This document shows, piece after piece, positions 27,501-39,879 of a DNA stretch of 64,000 bases. Where the stretch lies: positions 23,270,527-23,334,526 of the forward strand of contig OX485808.1 of NCBI GenBank assembly GCA_950295325.1. The letters are read 5' to 3'. The stretch's first letter is position 1. Each line of letters opens with the position of its first letter. Both the position numbers and the translations under genes were made by a program. Source of the DNA: Polytrichum commune (taxonomy: Eukaryota; Streptophyta; Polytrichopsida; Polytrichales; Polytrichaceae). Under the pieces are notes generated by a model that searched no databases, was not told the DNA's origin, and saw only the letters and a list, made by a program, of their open reading frames with translations.

Positions 27501-28399
27501 TGCACACAGGTGAGAATGTTGAATTATCATGGCATGTGGATACTGAATAGGGTACAAAATTTTGAAATTTAAAAACAAAATTTAAAAACAAAATTTAAAA
27601 ACAAATTGTGGTGGGTCGCACCCAAGTTGTTTAGGGTCTAGAGTAAGAAACATTAAGATCCATCCAAATATTACAGTGAGGCTAAGAGGTTTTTTTTTGC
27701 GGTCGGCAAACTTGCACGGCAACTTTGTGACCAAGGTCATGACTCAATTCTCATTCTCTATGCTATAGAGGGTTATAATTTTGGACCATGGCCCTATAAT
27801 TTTTGTGCAAAGTCGATGAGGGGAGCCACATTGACTTCGCTACCGTAAGACAACAAATGCAGATGGACCATGTGAGGTGGGATGAGCCGTGGATTGTTGA
27901 AAATCCAAGGTCAAGGATAGTATTAACCCTTAAAGGACAATGCAAGCCCCACGGGCTTGGTATTATTTTGGGAGAATCTTGTTCAAAACTTCTACTCCAT
28001 TGCACCAAATGGGGTTTTTAGAATGCCAAATCGAGCACCTTAGCAATATCTATACTTCTTTAGAATAGAGCTTATGTAAATTAATTGGTTAATCATGCTT
28101 AAAATGAATTTTAAAAGATATTTTGGGTGTGGTATCGGGAAAGCATATGTCGTTTAAGGGTTAAGAGTGGTTAGTTTTATGTAAGGGGATTGTCATAGAT
28201 TTAGTAGGCATGTACCACTCACATGAACTTCTTTGTTAAAAAATTGAGTGTTTCTCACCCTTTGTTATGATACTACAACTTTCTTTCTTGAATACAAACA
28301 ATTGTTGGTTCCTTCTCCCATTTTCCATAGTGTTTCCATAATTGATGTTTCCTAAATCCATATGCCACAACATATAACGTTGACTACTAAATATGCAGT
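24571..28399. other. Mostly non-coding; scattered short plus-strand frames
   Basis: Plus-strand frames of 68-95 codons near 24776-25063, 26014-26280, 26976-27233 and 27803-28021 contain protein-like stretches (for example VKESWKIDDIVEPL and HVRWDEPWIVENP). They may be pieces of one heavily decayed gene or element. None shows a domain I can name. A G13 tract lies at 27014-27026, and 'AAATTTAAAAACA' repeats about three times near 27566-27605. Short relatives of the 24288 minisatellite motif occur near 25790-25940. Confidence 0.3.
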
Positions 28400-28800
28400 C
28401 GGATCCCTAATTGACTGCTACGGCAGTAGTTGACTCCTTAATCAAATGCTAATGGGTATATTAGACTCCCTAATTGATTGCTAAGTGAGCATGCGATTGG
28501 AGAAGGTTTATAGCTACTATGGAAATCAACTAAGGAGATGATTGCTCAAATAATCAATCAACTAGAGGGCCGACTACTTATGTGCAATCAATTTTTGTTG
28601 TGACAATCAATGGCAAAGTCAACTGCTTCCAATAGTAGTTGACGTTCTAGTCAACTGATCAAATAAACAATCAACTGGAGGGTTGATTGCTACTTAGAGC
28701 AATTGAGTAAAGAGCTGATTTCTAATGTGTAATCAATCTCTTCCATTAGCAATCAACTAGACACTGACTATTGATGTGCATTCAACTTTTTTGGTGATGT
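28400..28800. repeat. Degenerate minisatellite-like region
   Basis: Loosely periodic copies of 'AATCAACT', 'GATTGCT' and 'GTAGTTGAC' in both orientations, in sequence related to the minisatellite at 24288-24570. Periodicity is too worn to give a unit length. Confidence 0.4.
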
Positions 28801-30024
28801 TGTAAAAAAAAAAAGACTTGTGGTAAATAAAATTGTTGCCACAATAACATCCTCTCAGTGTCACACCCAAATGTGACACAATGTGGTGCCACCACGTCAC
28901 TTGTGATGTGACATGATGACCAGAGGCCATGTCATTTGTGGCATGATGTGATGGCTAGAGGCCGCGTCACGTTCATTTTCACATCCATGGTATTTATAAT
29001 GACTATTTCTCTTTTTATTTATACATGTAGGGTATAGCAATTTGACGATATTTTTGTTTTCAACAACATTTGGGTACAAATATCATGTAAGAAGTTTGAT
29101 ACCGTTGCAAAATCATTCTAGTATCAATATGGTCTAGAGTGGTCTTGACCCAATAATGGCTCGAATATACAAAGATTCCCTCACCTTGACATACCCACCA
29201 AATATTGTATTTGATAAGTATTACAATTTTGACTACCCACATGTGGGTTCTTTCATAAGAGTATTGATGTTGATCATTGATACCATGCATTCACCTATAT
29301 ACCATTTAACCAACACTAGTTCAAACTATGACTTAATGTGTATTCCTCATTATAGATTTTCTAATAGTATTAAAAAAAAACATAATGAACCTAAACCCAA
29401 ACACAAGTTGCAACCTCAAAACATTTCAAATCAATAAACTATAAGCATGTGAGCTTGGAGTTGTTCAAGCTCACAAGGCTCTTCTAGACACTCATAGAAC
29501 CATTCTCACAAAAATTCACAAAATATGTTTAGATCCTTCATCTTTCTTTCATTTTTTTGTTTCCCTCAAAGTCACAAGTAAGGTCATAGTATATAAATCT
29601 TGTAGACTGCTTAGTGAGAAGAAAATGTAATGTGGAGCCAAATGTGATTCTTGAACCTCGCAATGCAATTTTGTAGTATTAGATCAAATTTGGACCATAT
29701 ATGGGAAGAAAACGTAGCCTGGACCATTTATGGGATGTGAACACAACTCATCTATTGAACAATATTATGTTTGGCAAAACAAAACTCCTCCAAATGAATG
29801 ATTCTTCCTCATCCCCAAGTTACAAGCGACGTTACATATCACAAGGCCGCTTCATCAACCTTTTCCTTTTCCTTTTGTGATATCTTATTTAAAATACCTC
29901 ATAAACTTTTAGTGCACTTGAACCTAACAAGGGAAGTTCATAGCCTATGTGTGGGCAGACCCTTCAGAGTAATGCAATTTTCTCCTTGGATTTGCTCATA
30001 TACTGCGACCTAGTCTTCTAAACC
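28801..30024. other. Non-coding stretch
   Basis: A short direct repeat near 28885-28975 ('ATGTCATTTGTGGCATGATG' and variants) about 40 bp apart. Nothing else recognised. Confidence 0.4.
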
Positions 30025-30400
30025 CACTACACCATTTAAAGTATTTAGTGTCGCTTACTATGCGGAGTTACACAGAGCTATAACTTTTGCTAAGAATGTA
30101 GTTTTTTTTTTACCAAGTAAAGTCATTTTATGGTGTATTGTTATCCCTTTTTAATATGACATGCTTGGTTAAGCAAGAAAGTGTCATATTATCCAAATGT
30201 CGTATTCACGATAATATGACAATTTGGCCTCACATGTCGTATTATTGAGGTTTTTCAAGACAATGGTGTATTTTGATGAAAAATGTCGTTTTGTATACAC
30301 AATGAAGATACACATGTACGAAATAAAAATTTATATTGAAGAAATGTGCTTTCAACATCACACAATATGGAGTTTTTTTTGAATAAAAAAGCAATGTCCC
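30025..30400. mobile_element. CACTA-like end and pogo-like MITE fragment
   Basis: A CACTA-like TIR (CACTACACCATTTAAAGTAT, then TTAGTGTCGCTTACTA) starts at 30025 and resembles the left end at 2225. From 30138, after a TA, 'TTGTTATCCCTTTTTAATAT' and repeated 'GTCGTATTATTGAGG' match the ends of the pogo-like MITE at 60570-61322. I could not find the matching right end, so this is reported as a truncated or mosaic piece with an approximate end. Confidence 0.45.
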
Positions 30401-31100
30401 ATCATAATGTCTTCACCATATCACACACTACAAAAGTAACAATTCATTGTCTTTTGATGATGTTTGTTGATGTTGGATATTGACATCTTGTTCGAATTAT
30501 TGTTAACAGGCCACATGTTCATCACATTTGCAATTAAAAACTCCAAAGAATGCTCCATTACAAAATTTGATAGTAAATGGGCATACTCATAGGGATGAGG
30601 AAGCTTTGACTATTGGTGTTGGTGAATCATCCACATCATTCTCCTCCATTGGCTCTTCATTCAAATCTAAACCCAAATAAACTTCTCTACCCCATGCCAA
30701 ATTTGCCAATTTAGCCATGCCTTTAACACATCCCTCCCATCACACCATTCAAGATCAAACCTAAGCTGTGAAATCAATCTTTGCAAGTGCAATCCAGGAA
30801 TCAATCGCAATATTTATGAGAATATTACCCAATTATCCGAATCATTGGCTTATATCTCTCCCCTAATCCAACTCCAAATCTAAACATAATATGAGGAGGA
30901 AAGGAATCCTTATACCCAAAATTCCTAACCCAACTGAATTTTCTTCAAGTACCAAATGCTAGCTCACTACCAAAACTCTAACATGAAACTACACCCACGT
31001 TAGATGTTACCGGAATTCCAACACCTATTATTAGAATCTTCCAATACACATGAATGCATTCCAGTAACCCCATCAACATGTTTCCTAATTAACAAAACCT
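30401..31100. other. Non-coding stretch, nothing recognised
   Basis: AT-rich sequence with no open frame of note and no terminal repeats. Confidence 0.4.
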
Positions 31101-31108
31101 CTACCCTT

Positions 31109-31527
31109 CACGGGGAGGTCACTCTATTGTCAAGTTGAAAACCACGTGCGAACAAAGTTTGCTACCCCTATATTATATGCCATAGATAATTTTAAAAATT
31201 ATGATATTTTTTCAACATATACATATCCATTGATAATATCTTTTGTATATTTTTTGAAATTTTTAGTCATCTCCATTTTTTCTAGTAATTTGTTTAGTTC
31301 AATTTTGCTTCATTCTAGTTAGAAATGGTATGTTATCTAGAAAAAACAAATTATCAATTTTGGTTATCAATTTTTACTATGTAATAGATACCATGTATAT
31401 GTACTCATGGATTTTTTTATTTTATTTTTATAAAATTTTGACCCATTTTGTTGATGCAACTTAGAAAAAGTAGATTTTTTTTGTTCACACGTGGTGTTCA
31501 ACTTGACAATGGAGTGCACCCCCCGGG
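31109..31527. mobile_element. hAT-type MITE, copy 2 (419 bp)
   Basis: Starts CACGGGGAGGTCACTCTATT and ends with the inverted partner (ACAATGGAGTGCACC, then CCCCGGG). It is flanked by the identical 8-bp duplication CTACCCTT (31101-31108 and 31528-31535). It shares both ends and the sub-terminal CACGTG segments with copy 1 at 12065-12255, but has a longer AT-rich centre. Confidence 0.88.
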
Positions 31528-31568
31528 CTACCCTTCAAACACCTTCACAAACACTCACCCACCAATTA

Positions 31569-31962
31569 GGGCCGGTTTACACTACGGTGGAGAAGTCCAC
31601 CGGCCATGAAAAAAAGAGTGTTTCTCAATTGTGATTGGTCGAAAATGCAACTCTTGACCGGTGGGTGTTTACACTAGGTGAAGAAAACAATGGTGGTGAA
31701 CTTTTCTCATGGATGATAAATTGACATGGCCGCCTACATGGCAGCACTTTTTGGAGTTGGGCTTCTCCGGAGGAGGAGTTTCTTGTCCGGCCTCAAGAGG
31801 CCGGACAAGAAACTCCTCCTCCGGAGAAGCCCAACTCAATAACAATATTTTATTGCCTTTAATTCTTCTCCGGCACATCCACCATTTGCCTCATATAACC
31901 ATGTCTTGACCAAGCATTCTTGACCGACCGGAGGCCTTCTCCACCGTAGTGTAAACCGGCCC
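31569..31962. mobile_element. Harbinger/Tourist-like MITE with a perfect internal foldback
   Basis: The TIRs are GGGCCGGTTTACACTACGGT and its inverse, continuing perfectly through 'GGAGAAG'. TTA flanks both ends (31566-31568 and 31963-31965), the PIF/Harbinger duplication. Inside lies an 84-bp perfect palindrome (31754-31837: two 41-bp arms and a 2-nt loop). No transposase. Confidence 0.9.
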
Positions 31963-32245
31963 TTAGTGTAAGTAAGCCACCTCCACCCAACCTCCATCCA
32001 ACCTTCAATCAAAACTAGGGAAGAAATTTGAATCAACTACTTCAACTTACTTGAATCTTCTCCTGTTTTGCTTCAACCTTCATCCAATCCCAAAGATTCA
32101 AAAATGCAACATATGTTCTGGAGCCAATGTTTGAAACAAATAACTTGAGTTAAATTAAGCTAACCCACCGATGATCATAATTCATGTTCTTCTTCCAATT
32201 TATTTTGTACTTAGAGCAACTCCCTTGATCCCAGGGTGGGTTCCA

Positions 32246-32960
32246 TCACTTATACACATTAATTACCTCTATTACATGAAAAAATGATCCTAAAAATGTC
32301 ATAATACTCACTATATATAAGAAAACACATGGAATAAATATCTTATGTATATATTGTAACATAATTATTGTAACATTACAATGAAAATTGTCATAACATA
32401 ACATAGCAACGCATAATTTTGTAACTTGTAACATAACATTATAACAATGTAACTTAAGAAAAAATTGATGGAGCATCGATAAGCTTTCAAACACTTTTGG
32501 AAAAGAATATCTACATGAAGAAATGAGGGTGATAATAGTAGCAAGAGTGAAGCATGGGTGCACACACCAAATGTATGAATATTAGAGATCACAACAACAT
32601 GAACACCAAGGATGACAATAAACATGTATAAACTATGAACGTTGATGAGGGTATGGTATATGTTACAACAATACAATATGAAATATACATTGAAGAACGA
32701 GGGGAACAATTGTAACAAGAGCAAAACATAGATGCATCTACCAACATGAATATCAGAGATCATAACAACATGAATACCAAGGATGACATACAAAAACTTT
32801 GAAGATTGGCAAGAATATGGAATATGTTACAACACTACATTGTGGATGCACCATGTAGGATCAACAAGGAGGATAACAAGAAGAACAAAGCATGACCTCC
32901 TTCACCAACAAATAGCGCAAATGATAATAACATGCAATGAGAAATGCGAACATTGGTGGA
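32246..32960. repeat. Tandem direct repeat, ~172-bp period, 2-3 diverged units
   Basis: 'AGAGATCACAACAACATGAA' (near 32583) returns as 'AGAGATCATAACAACATGAA' (near 32755). Flanking phrases such as 'ACACCAAGGATGACA', 'GGTATATGTTACAAC' and 'GAGGGTGATAATAG' also return in order. Upstream (32350-32460) is a TAACAT-rich low-complexity stretch. Long minus-strand frames here (105 and 142 codons) follow the repeat and carry no domain. Confidence 0.55.
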
Positions 32961-34129
32961 TGATCCATTATAGTTTATGATAATTGAATACATGTCTGTG
33001 GGAACAACAATTCTCCTTGAATGTTGGTGGGAGTCCTTGGCATACAAATTTACAAAGGGCCTCAATATGTACTTCTTTCTTAACCACAAAATCTTGCACT
33101 CTTGCCCATTGAACATATGTGAAACGCATTGTGTTCTCAACTCTTGCACATGTCCCCCTACTTTTCAAGCGATTATCATACTTCTAGTTCAAATTTGAGA
33201 ACATGAAAATTCCCTCCGAAGGCAATTGAATAGCATTTGAGCTTTTGTAGTTGTGATTTGTGCAAGGTTTGGTAAACACCTTAATATGTTGTTGTTGTTG
33301 CACTGCCCTCCACCTCTACACAATGTCCCACTGTTAGAGTTTCAAACAACACCTCTACAGTCCCTAAAGTGCAAGCCATTTCATTGTTTTACCTTTCAAT
33401 TTCACACACACAATGTTTTGTAGAGCTTAGCAAAGCGAGATTCCTACCATCATCACGTGCAAGTTGCACCAATATTTCATTGTTGGGTCTTTATTTTACG
33501 GAGCACAAAACCACAAGAGATCCATTGGAGAAGAACATTGGTGTGACCCTTTGTAAAGACCGGAGTTCAAAATATTGGCGGCACAATTTGAAATGCTATA
33601 ATGACCCGCATGATGGATGACGGGAGGGGATCCCATGAGTGGAGCCATGATGCCTCCATGATGGCATGCATGTATTCGAGCACCATGGGATGGCCTCTCA
33701 TTACATGTGATGTGCCTATAATGGCACCTTAGCAACCTCCACATATAACAATCAACGTGTATTGCCACCCTAGCACCCGATACAACAGGCCCTGAGTTGT
33801 ATTTAGAGTAGCAGTGTGTGAACCCACTAAACAAACGTGACATGCGTGCATGCGAGCTATGCAACAGTGTTGGCTAGTAGGCACATCGAGAGTTGGGCTT
33901 GGTTTATAGAGGATTGGGTTAAGTAATGTTAAGGGAATCCCCCCCCCCCCTAGCGCGCGCACCACCCAAACTAATCATGGATAAATGGCACGTAGTTTTG
34001 ACCCCGAAACTTAAATTTAAAGGGGGTAATGTGTGGAATAGGAAGTGCAGCCAAAAGGAATGAGCGTTAATTTGATAAATCTAGAAGAGAGTCATGATAA
34101 TTAAATCTTGATATGCTACATTCATTGTT
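32961..34129. other. Non-coding stretch
   Basis: Open frames up to 122 codons (33496-33864, minus) without recognisable motifs; a C12 tract at 33939-33950. Nothing else seen. Confidence 0.35.
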
Positions 34130-34805
34130 GAGATTGACAATAAATGTCAAATGTGCTTAAGTGAGATTCAAGAAGCACATCAATTTTGGAATTGTAGGAT
34201 TGCCTTAAAAGTTTGGGACTTCCTGGTGGATATCATCAACTCTATGAAAGCAAGAAACATATAGAATGGGCCTTGGAGACCCTTGGATTGACAACATGAG
34301 GTTTTTTGTAACAAGATCCTCACTTCTCTTAGCAAATATTCAAGACTTTGATCACTCTTGCGGGTCATCACGCTTTGGAGTATCTTGGTGGAAAGGAATG
34401 GCCTAACATTCAACTACTCTTGGTGGGATATTAAGAAAGTGCACCACACTTTGGCAAGGGCTCTTAGATTATGTTGGAATTGCATGGGGACAAGCGCTCA
34501 AGGATGCTTATAGAGTTGCCATCTATGATGATGCCCTCGGTAACTTCAATCAAATTTGGGGAGGGCACAAAGTCCTCTATCAAAGGACAAACACTAGACA
34601 AGATGGAGTGGAATATTAAAGTGCCCAGTGTGGGCTTAGTTGATCACGCTTAGGTTGTTCTTACTTAGGGGGGGGGGGGTGGTTTGGTTCCATCAAGTGC
34701 ACCCAAGAGTGTTGCCACGCTCTTGGTTTTGGGTCCCAACAACCTTGTAATGTGTTTTTTGAGTAATGGAATAAATGTTTCATCGATCTTAGAATAAAAT
34801 AAAAC
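34130..34805 (+). pseudogene. LINE (L1-like) 3' remnant with zf-RVT motif
   Basis: In the plus frame starting near 34136, a C-x2-C-x7-H-x4-C motif (CQMCLSEIQEAHQFWNC) is followed by 'IALKVW' and, after stops, 'VITLWSILVERNGLTFN'. This is the zinc-binding C-terminal tail typical of plant LINE reverse transcriptases (C..C..H.FW.C, then LW.iW.eRN...F). Several in-frame stops show that it is dead. A G12 tract (34668-34679) and a 3' untranslated-like tail ending in A-rich sequence follow. No RT catalytic domain was found upstream, so the copy is 5'-truncated as is usual for LINEs. Confidence 0.65.
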
Positions 34806-35050
34806 AACGATTGGATTATTTTGACTTGCCTATAATATCATAGGACTTCCTTCACATGAGTTGTTAGCTCTAGCCCACAAAACTTGAACAAGTAAACCTG
34901 GTCCACATGTGCCATGCCTCATTGTTGACTGCTTGTACATTGTCCTATGTGACAAAAATCCTCCTTCTCATGCAAAGAAGTTGGAGATTCTAAGTTGGAG
35001 TCATGTTTACAAAAACAATAGAGGTAGGTTTGAAAGCTGATTATAAAGTG
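34806..35050. other. Non-coding stretch
   Basis: Nothing recognised. Confidence 0.4.
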
Positions 35051-35130
35051 TCTTCATCTGCACACGCCTTCATCCGCACACGTCTTCATCCGCATACACC
35101 TTCATCTGCACGCGCCTTCATCCGCACAAC
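35051..35130. repeat. 16-17-bp minisatellite, about five units
   Basis: 'TCTTCATCTGCACACGC' and variants ('CTTCATCCGCACACG', 'CTTCATCCGCATACACC', 'TTCATCTGCACGCGCC') are repeated head to tail. Confidence 0.8.
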
Positions 35131-35463
35131 TCCTTGCCGGGTCTTCAAGTATTACATAACCATCTAATAATGATAGCTAATCAATATTATTCTAACTCCT
35201 AGGAGTTACTTTCCTTCCTTAACTAGGCAATGAGCCTTAACTCAAAATGTGAGCGGTTTGAGTGGCTCACAGTGCTAGAATATCAATGTTGTTATAACAA
35301 TTTAGGATAGTTTTCTATTTTCTTTCTTTTTTTCTTCATGTTGACGTAGGATAGATTATGACACGGAATGTACCTATCAAAGAACGACAAGCATGTTGGT
35401 CATTTTTGGTGGACAAAACAACATGTAGTGATGTCATGTTTTCTTCCTTAGAGAGTCACCGTT

Positions 35464-35500
35464 ATTATTATTATTATTATTATTATTTATTATTATTTCA
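35464..35500. repeat. (TTA)n microsatellite
   Basis: About ten consecutive TTA/TAT trinucleotides with one interruption. Confidence 0.85.
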
Positions 35501-35615
35501 TCATGTTCTTCATCATCAACAAATGGTCTACATAGTTGCTACGGAACTTCACCTTATTTTACGTAATAAACACAAACTCACAAAATCATAACATTTCTTG
35601 GTTGGCAAACTGTGT

Positions 35616-36026
35616 TCATGGGCCAACCAATAAATTCAAGAGTCCAATAATGGAATCCCAAAGCTTCAAACTGAATTTAAAGCCAAGGCAGGTGAACACA
35701 CTCATCAGCTGAGTAATGTTATGATGAGCGATACAAACATATTTGCAAGGTACCCACCTCATTGCAATCCACACTATGTATAGGTTGGGCAATGATAGCC
35801 CCGTGTGAAGTAAGAATTTTAGGAAGTTCAACAAAGTTTGGATGTTCCTACATAGTTCCTTCCCTAGACTATTTGGAGGGAGAGAATTGACCTTGTGATT
35901 CATCCAGTCATGTAGGATGTGTAGAATGTCCATCAAGTAATTTGGGGTGCTTTGCTTGACTATAGTAGATTTGAGTGGCTTAAAACCCTTGTTGACCCTC
36001 AAAAAGACTTGGACGTTGCCCATCAC
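35616..36026 (-). CDS. Hypothetical ORF, 136 codons, unknown
   Basis: This is one of the longest uninterrupted frames outside the retrotransposon (136 codons, ATG start, predicted basic and hydrophobic). It has leucine-rich helical stretches (LHILHDWMNHKV; IQTLLNFLKFLLHTGLSL) but no motif I can name. Codon composition does not stand out from surrounding non-coding DNA. It may be a chance frame or an exon-sized remnant of a mobile element. I assign no function. Confidence 0.2.
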   Translation of the reverse strand: MMGNVQVFLRVNKGFKPLKSTIVKQSTPNYLMDILHILHDWMNHKVNSLPPNSLGKELCRNIQTLLNFLKFLLHTGLSLPNLYIVWIAMRWVPCKYVCIAHHNITQLMSVFTCLGFKFSLKLWDSIIGLLNLLVGP

Positions 36027-39000
36027 AACATCCTTGATACTATAGAGGGCTCTTTATTCAATAACAAATAATCATTTTTCCCTCAACTCTTGTTATGTGT
36101 CAATTCTACATTGGTCGATATCATCTTTCAAACCCACATGGAAAATACATTCCGACACTAGTAAAGATGAAATAGACCACCTTCTACGGCAAGTTTGTTG
36201 TTATCTAGCCCACCATTGTCGTGAATATGTCTCCTTGCAAGATAGTGGTCCTTGGCCGGGGAGTTGTGCTCTTTATTTCTTTGAGCAACTAGCCTTGCCA
36301 ATTTGGCACACCTAATAAATGATATAATGACCATAAGAAATGAAACTCACCGAGGCTAAGGGCAAAGGACCAACTACTAAAGTGGATGTGATGACCTACC
36401 TTAAGGCATGCTCCAAGAAAATTAGGGATTATGGTACTAATTTTGGTTTCAAATAAAAAGTTATGATAAATAATGTGATATATATATATATATATATCAT
36501 GTGTGTGTGATTTATTCCTTGCATCCCTATAGTGTGGTCAATATCATATAACATGGCGCACGAAAATAATGTGCAACGTTAGTTAAAATTGCTAGGTGTT
36601 TTAAAAGTTTCACTTCTAGTTGTGGGTAAGGTTTCAATTAAGAGCAATTGAGAATGTGAATGAAAAGAGCATAAAATCACTTCCTAAGTCCATGAACAAG
36701 CAAGAAAACAACAAAGATCGACATGCATGTGTTTCTTAAAGGTACATGCAGCTGATTTTTGAAAGATTGTTGCTTTAAATTGATAAGAGTTAGGAGGTGG
36801 CCTTGGTGTAGTGATAAAAGGTCATGGTGAATCTACAAGATAGACTATTTGTTTGTGAAAAAAAGGTAATATTTGAAGGAGTTATCATTTATTTTTCCTT
36901 GGACCTCTCTTCGACCCCCGATGTTGTATAATGTGGGATGGTAAATAGTGTGCACCTATTGTATTATCCCCAATCATTATGGTGAGGATTCCTAGCTATT
37001 AGTGTGGCCCACAATATATACCCGAATTAGTGCAATTCATTGCATTTACACCCTCCCAAGTTCATAAGGCAATGGATAACCTACATTGACGTTAACCTAG
37101 GTTGCCTTCATGAATAGGTTGCCTCTTTACCCATCACAATAACCTAGGGTCACAATCAATTCACAAACTTACAACTTTGTTTAACCACGTTGAGATACAT
37201 GTATGTATTTTAATATTGTGCATATAAATACTTAAATGGTGTGGATTGTTGATAAATGAGCATTGGCAACCTAATTCCACATTCCAATGTAAATGATAAC
37301 AAAGCTTTACCCCTTAAAATATGTCAATGACAGACAAGATAAGGGAGACGTGTGTTATTTGGAACCTTTTCTCCTTGCACCTACTTCTTGTAGAATATGA
37401 AACATACAATTGATGCAAGTTGATTAGTAAATCCAACCGTACCGGAAATCACTTGCCTTGTAATTTTTGGAGGTCATATGCATATCTTACTCATTATTCC
37501 ATTGACAACCTAAAGTTGGAGATGGTTTAGTCTTTAGGTGAACTGAAAAATCTCAACCATGCTCAACAAGAAAAATTGGCATCTTTTGCATAGGTACATT
37601 TTAGAATTTAGATTAGAAAATTCAACGAAGTTGTTGTTCGGGCCTTATAGATGTGGTAGTGTAGACTTCACATATGTACATGATAATGATAAGTAATAAT
37701 TCCGATAATTGAGTTTTTCATGCAAAGAATCTAGATTACAAGAAAATTTGATGAAGCCGATGTTTGGGAATGTCAACATGAACCGGTTAACTGCATATAA
37801 GTAAGTCTCATGCAATATAGATGTGGTAGTTGGAGACTCCACATATCTCATGTTCAACCCTAGTTCATCTCATTGATATATTTAATTGTTTAAATAATCT
37901 ATACAGTATTGTATTTTACAATCAAATAATAACATATAATTGATTAATATTTTAAACCACATGTATCCACCATCCTTTCGATACTCTTTTCAATGATAAG
38001 GGACATCATTTTTTGCAAAGATTTTGAGGATGCAAATCTCAATATCTTAAATTCAACTAATTGTCCCAGTTCCAACTTCTCTCAAACTCACTCAACCCAT
38101 AACAAATACACCAAAACTCTTTGGATTTTATTTTCCACGACCTACATTGTATACCATCAATGGTTGGAAGGGGACGATCGCAGAGCCTTTAATCATCAAA
38201 ATGAACATTCTTGTGCTCATTAAGTGGTCGCATAAGCCCCCCCCCCCCCCACCAAACCATGTTGACGATTGCACCTATTATGATTAACATAAATTGAAGA
38301 TGCAATCCAATACATATGCCTTGTTTATTTACATTCTTATTAGATCCACACCTAACCACATACCACTCAACCATAAGTGTCTCGATGATGGCAACGTGGG
38401 AAATTAGGTACGTCTACCTTAGATACCTAACTTTTTATGATATCCCAACAACGTCAAAGTAAACACATAAGAATGATTGTTTTTAAGAGGGAAGACGAGC
38501 CTTGAAGGATGTGCCTCACCAATCTACGCTATAGACCCACCTAACTTAATAGCTAGACCCAAAAGGCCAACAAATATCGCCCAACTTGAATGCAATGATT
38601 CCCCAAACTATTTCATCATGTGCTCATCATGCTCGTGCTTGAGGGCCTCGCATCATCTCCCCATTTTGTTTGTCACTTGTCCTTTTTTGTTTGTTTGCCA
38701 GCCCGGCCCATTCCCCACCCGGCTTTTGCGCACGGAGGAATGAACTCACTCCAAGGACTTTGTCCACAAGCAAGCCGTTGCAACGGTATAACTTACTACC
38801 TCAAATTGAAAACGTAAAACTCCCAAAAACTCTATAGTAAATAACACATATTCATGTACCCATTTGTAGAATGGCGTTAAGTTTTGTTGAACTAAGTTAT
38901 TTGTCGTGCTCAAAGGCAATCATAAGGTGTGTGGGTGTTATTCAATTGTTTTTTTGTTTTGTTTTCTGGAATCGGACCCTGTAATTTGATTGGTGCGAGG

Positions 39001-39052
39001 ATCGAAGGAACAAACACCATAAAGAGACACATGAAAAGAGGTTGGGTTTCTT
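36027..39052. other. Non-coding stretch with microsatellite and C tract
   Basis: (TA)n at about 36480-36497 and a C14 tract at 38237-38250. Frames of 60-88 codons only, none recognised. Confidence 0.4.
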
Positions 39053-39850
39053 TACAAGTCGATTAATCACTCCACACTCGATAGTGAACACAATTGGGAG
39101 GTCCCACGTATTTAGCTACGAAATTAACAAGCATGCACTTCCAATAACCGTAACAAAATCATGGGAGATCCAATATTTGATTTGATTTTTGTTGATGTTT
39201 CGTCATGGATTTGCTCGCGCAACATGAGGTTCGTTGCGTAAATCTAATCAGTAGAAGTTGTAGAACATTGAAAACAAAGCGAACAACACCCACATACCTT
39301 AAGTTATATCGGACATGAAGGGGAGAGATGTTGTGATGCATGCTCAGCTATCCAACAAGCATATATTTACAATGGCCTATGAGTATTTTATGAGAGTGTA
39401 GATAAATTAGCACTAGAAATAATGTATGTGGGGTTTGTTTGGTTATTTGTGTCAAATTAGATACCCGTATCTGAGCGGTGAGTGGTTGATTGTGGTTCTA
39501 AGAACATACATCATAAAGGCACGTGTTTATAAGAGATTATGTTCTCAAGTTTTGTTAACTACTGTACACTCAATTATCAACACCATTGAGGTGACTTGTG
39601 TGTTCATTTAAGGAATCAATACGTATGCACTTCTAGAAACCATAACTCAACCATGGGATATTTGAGTTTCAATATGATTTTTGTGGTTGTTTCATCATAG
39701 ATTCACTAATGCAACACAATTTTAGAGACTTAAATATGATCAATAAAAGATGGAGAGCAAGAAAAAGCAACTAATATACACATGCATAGTACTTTAAGTT
39801 GAATGGGAAAGGAGTGTTAATATAAGTTCCTTTAGCTCCCAGTTTGTAAT
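39053..39850. repeat. Direct duplication, two diverged copies ~490 bp apart
   Basis: The segment near 39070-39340 ('ATGCACTTCCAATAACCGTA', 'AAATCATGGGAGATCCAATA', 'TTTCGTCATGGATTTGCTCG', 'ACATACCTTAAGTTATATCG') is repeated near 39610-39800 with the same order of landmarks ('ATGCACTTCTAGAAACCATA', 'CAACCATGGGATATTTGAG', 'TTTCATCATAGATTCACTAA', 'AGTACTTTAAGTTGAATG'). The second copy runs into the family A copy that follows. Confidence 0.65.
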
Positions 39851-39879
39851 TGAATCATGTAATTAAGAATAACTTGCGA

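Noticed and set aside
32246-32793. 105- and 142-codon minus-strand frames, rich in I, L, F and C
   Set aside because: They follow a tandem DNA repeat and TAACAT low-complexity sequence; hydrophobic composition is that expected from such DNA.
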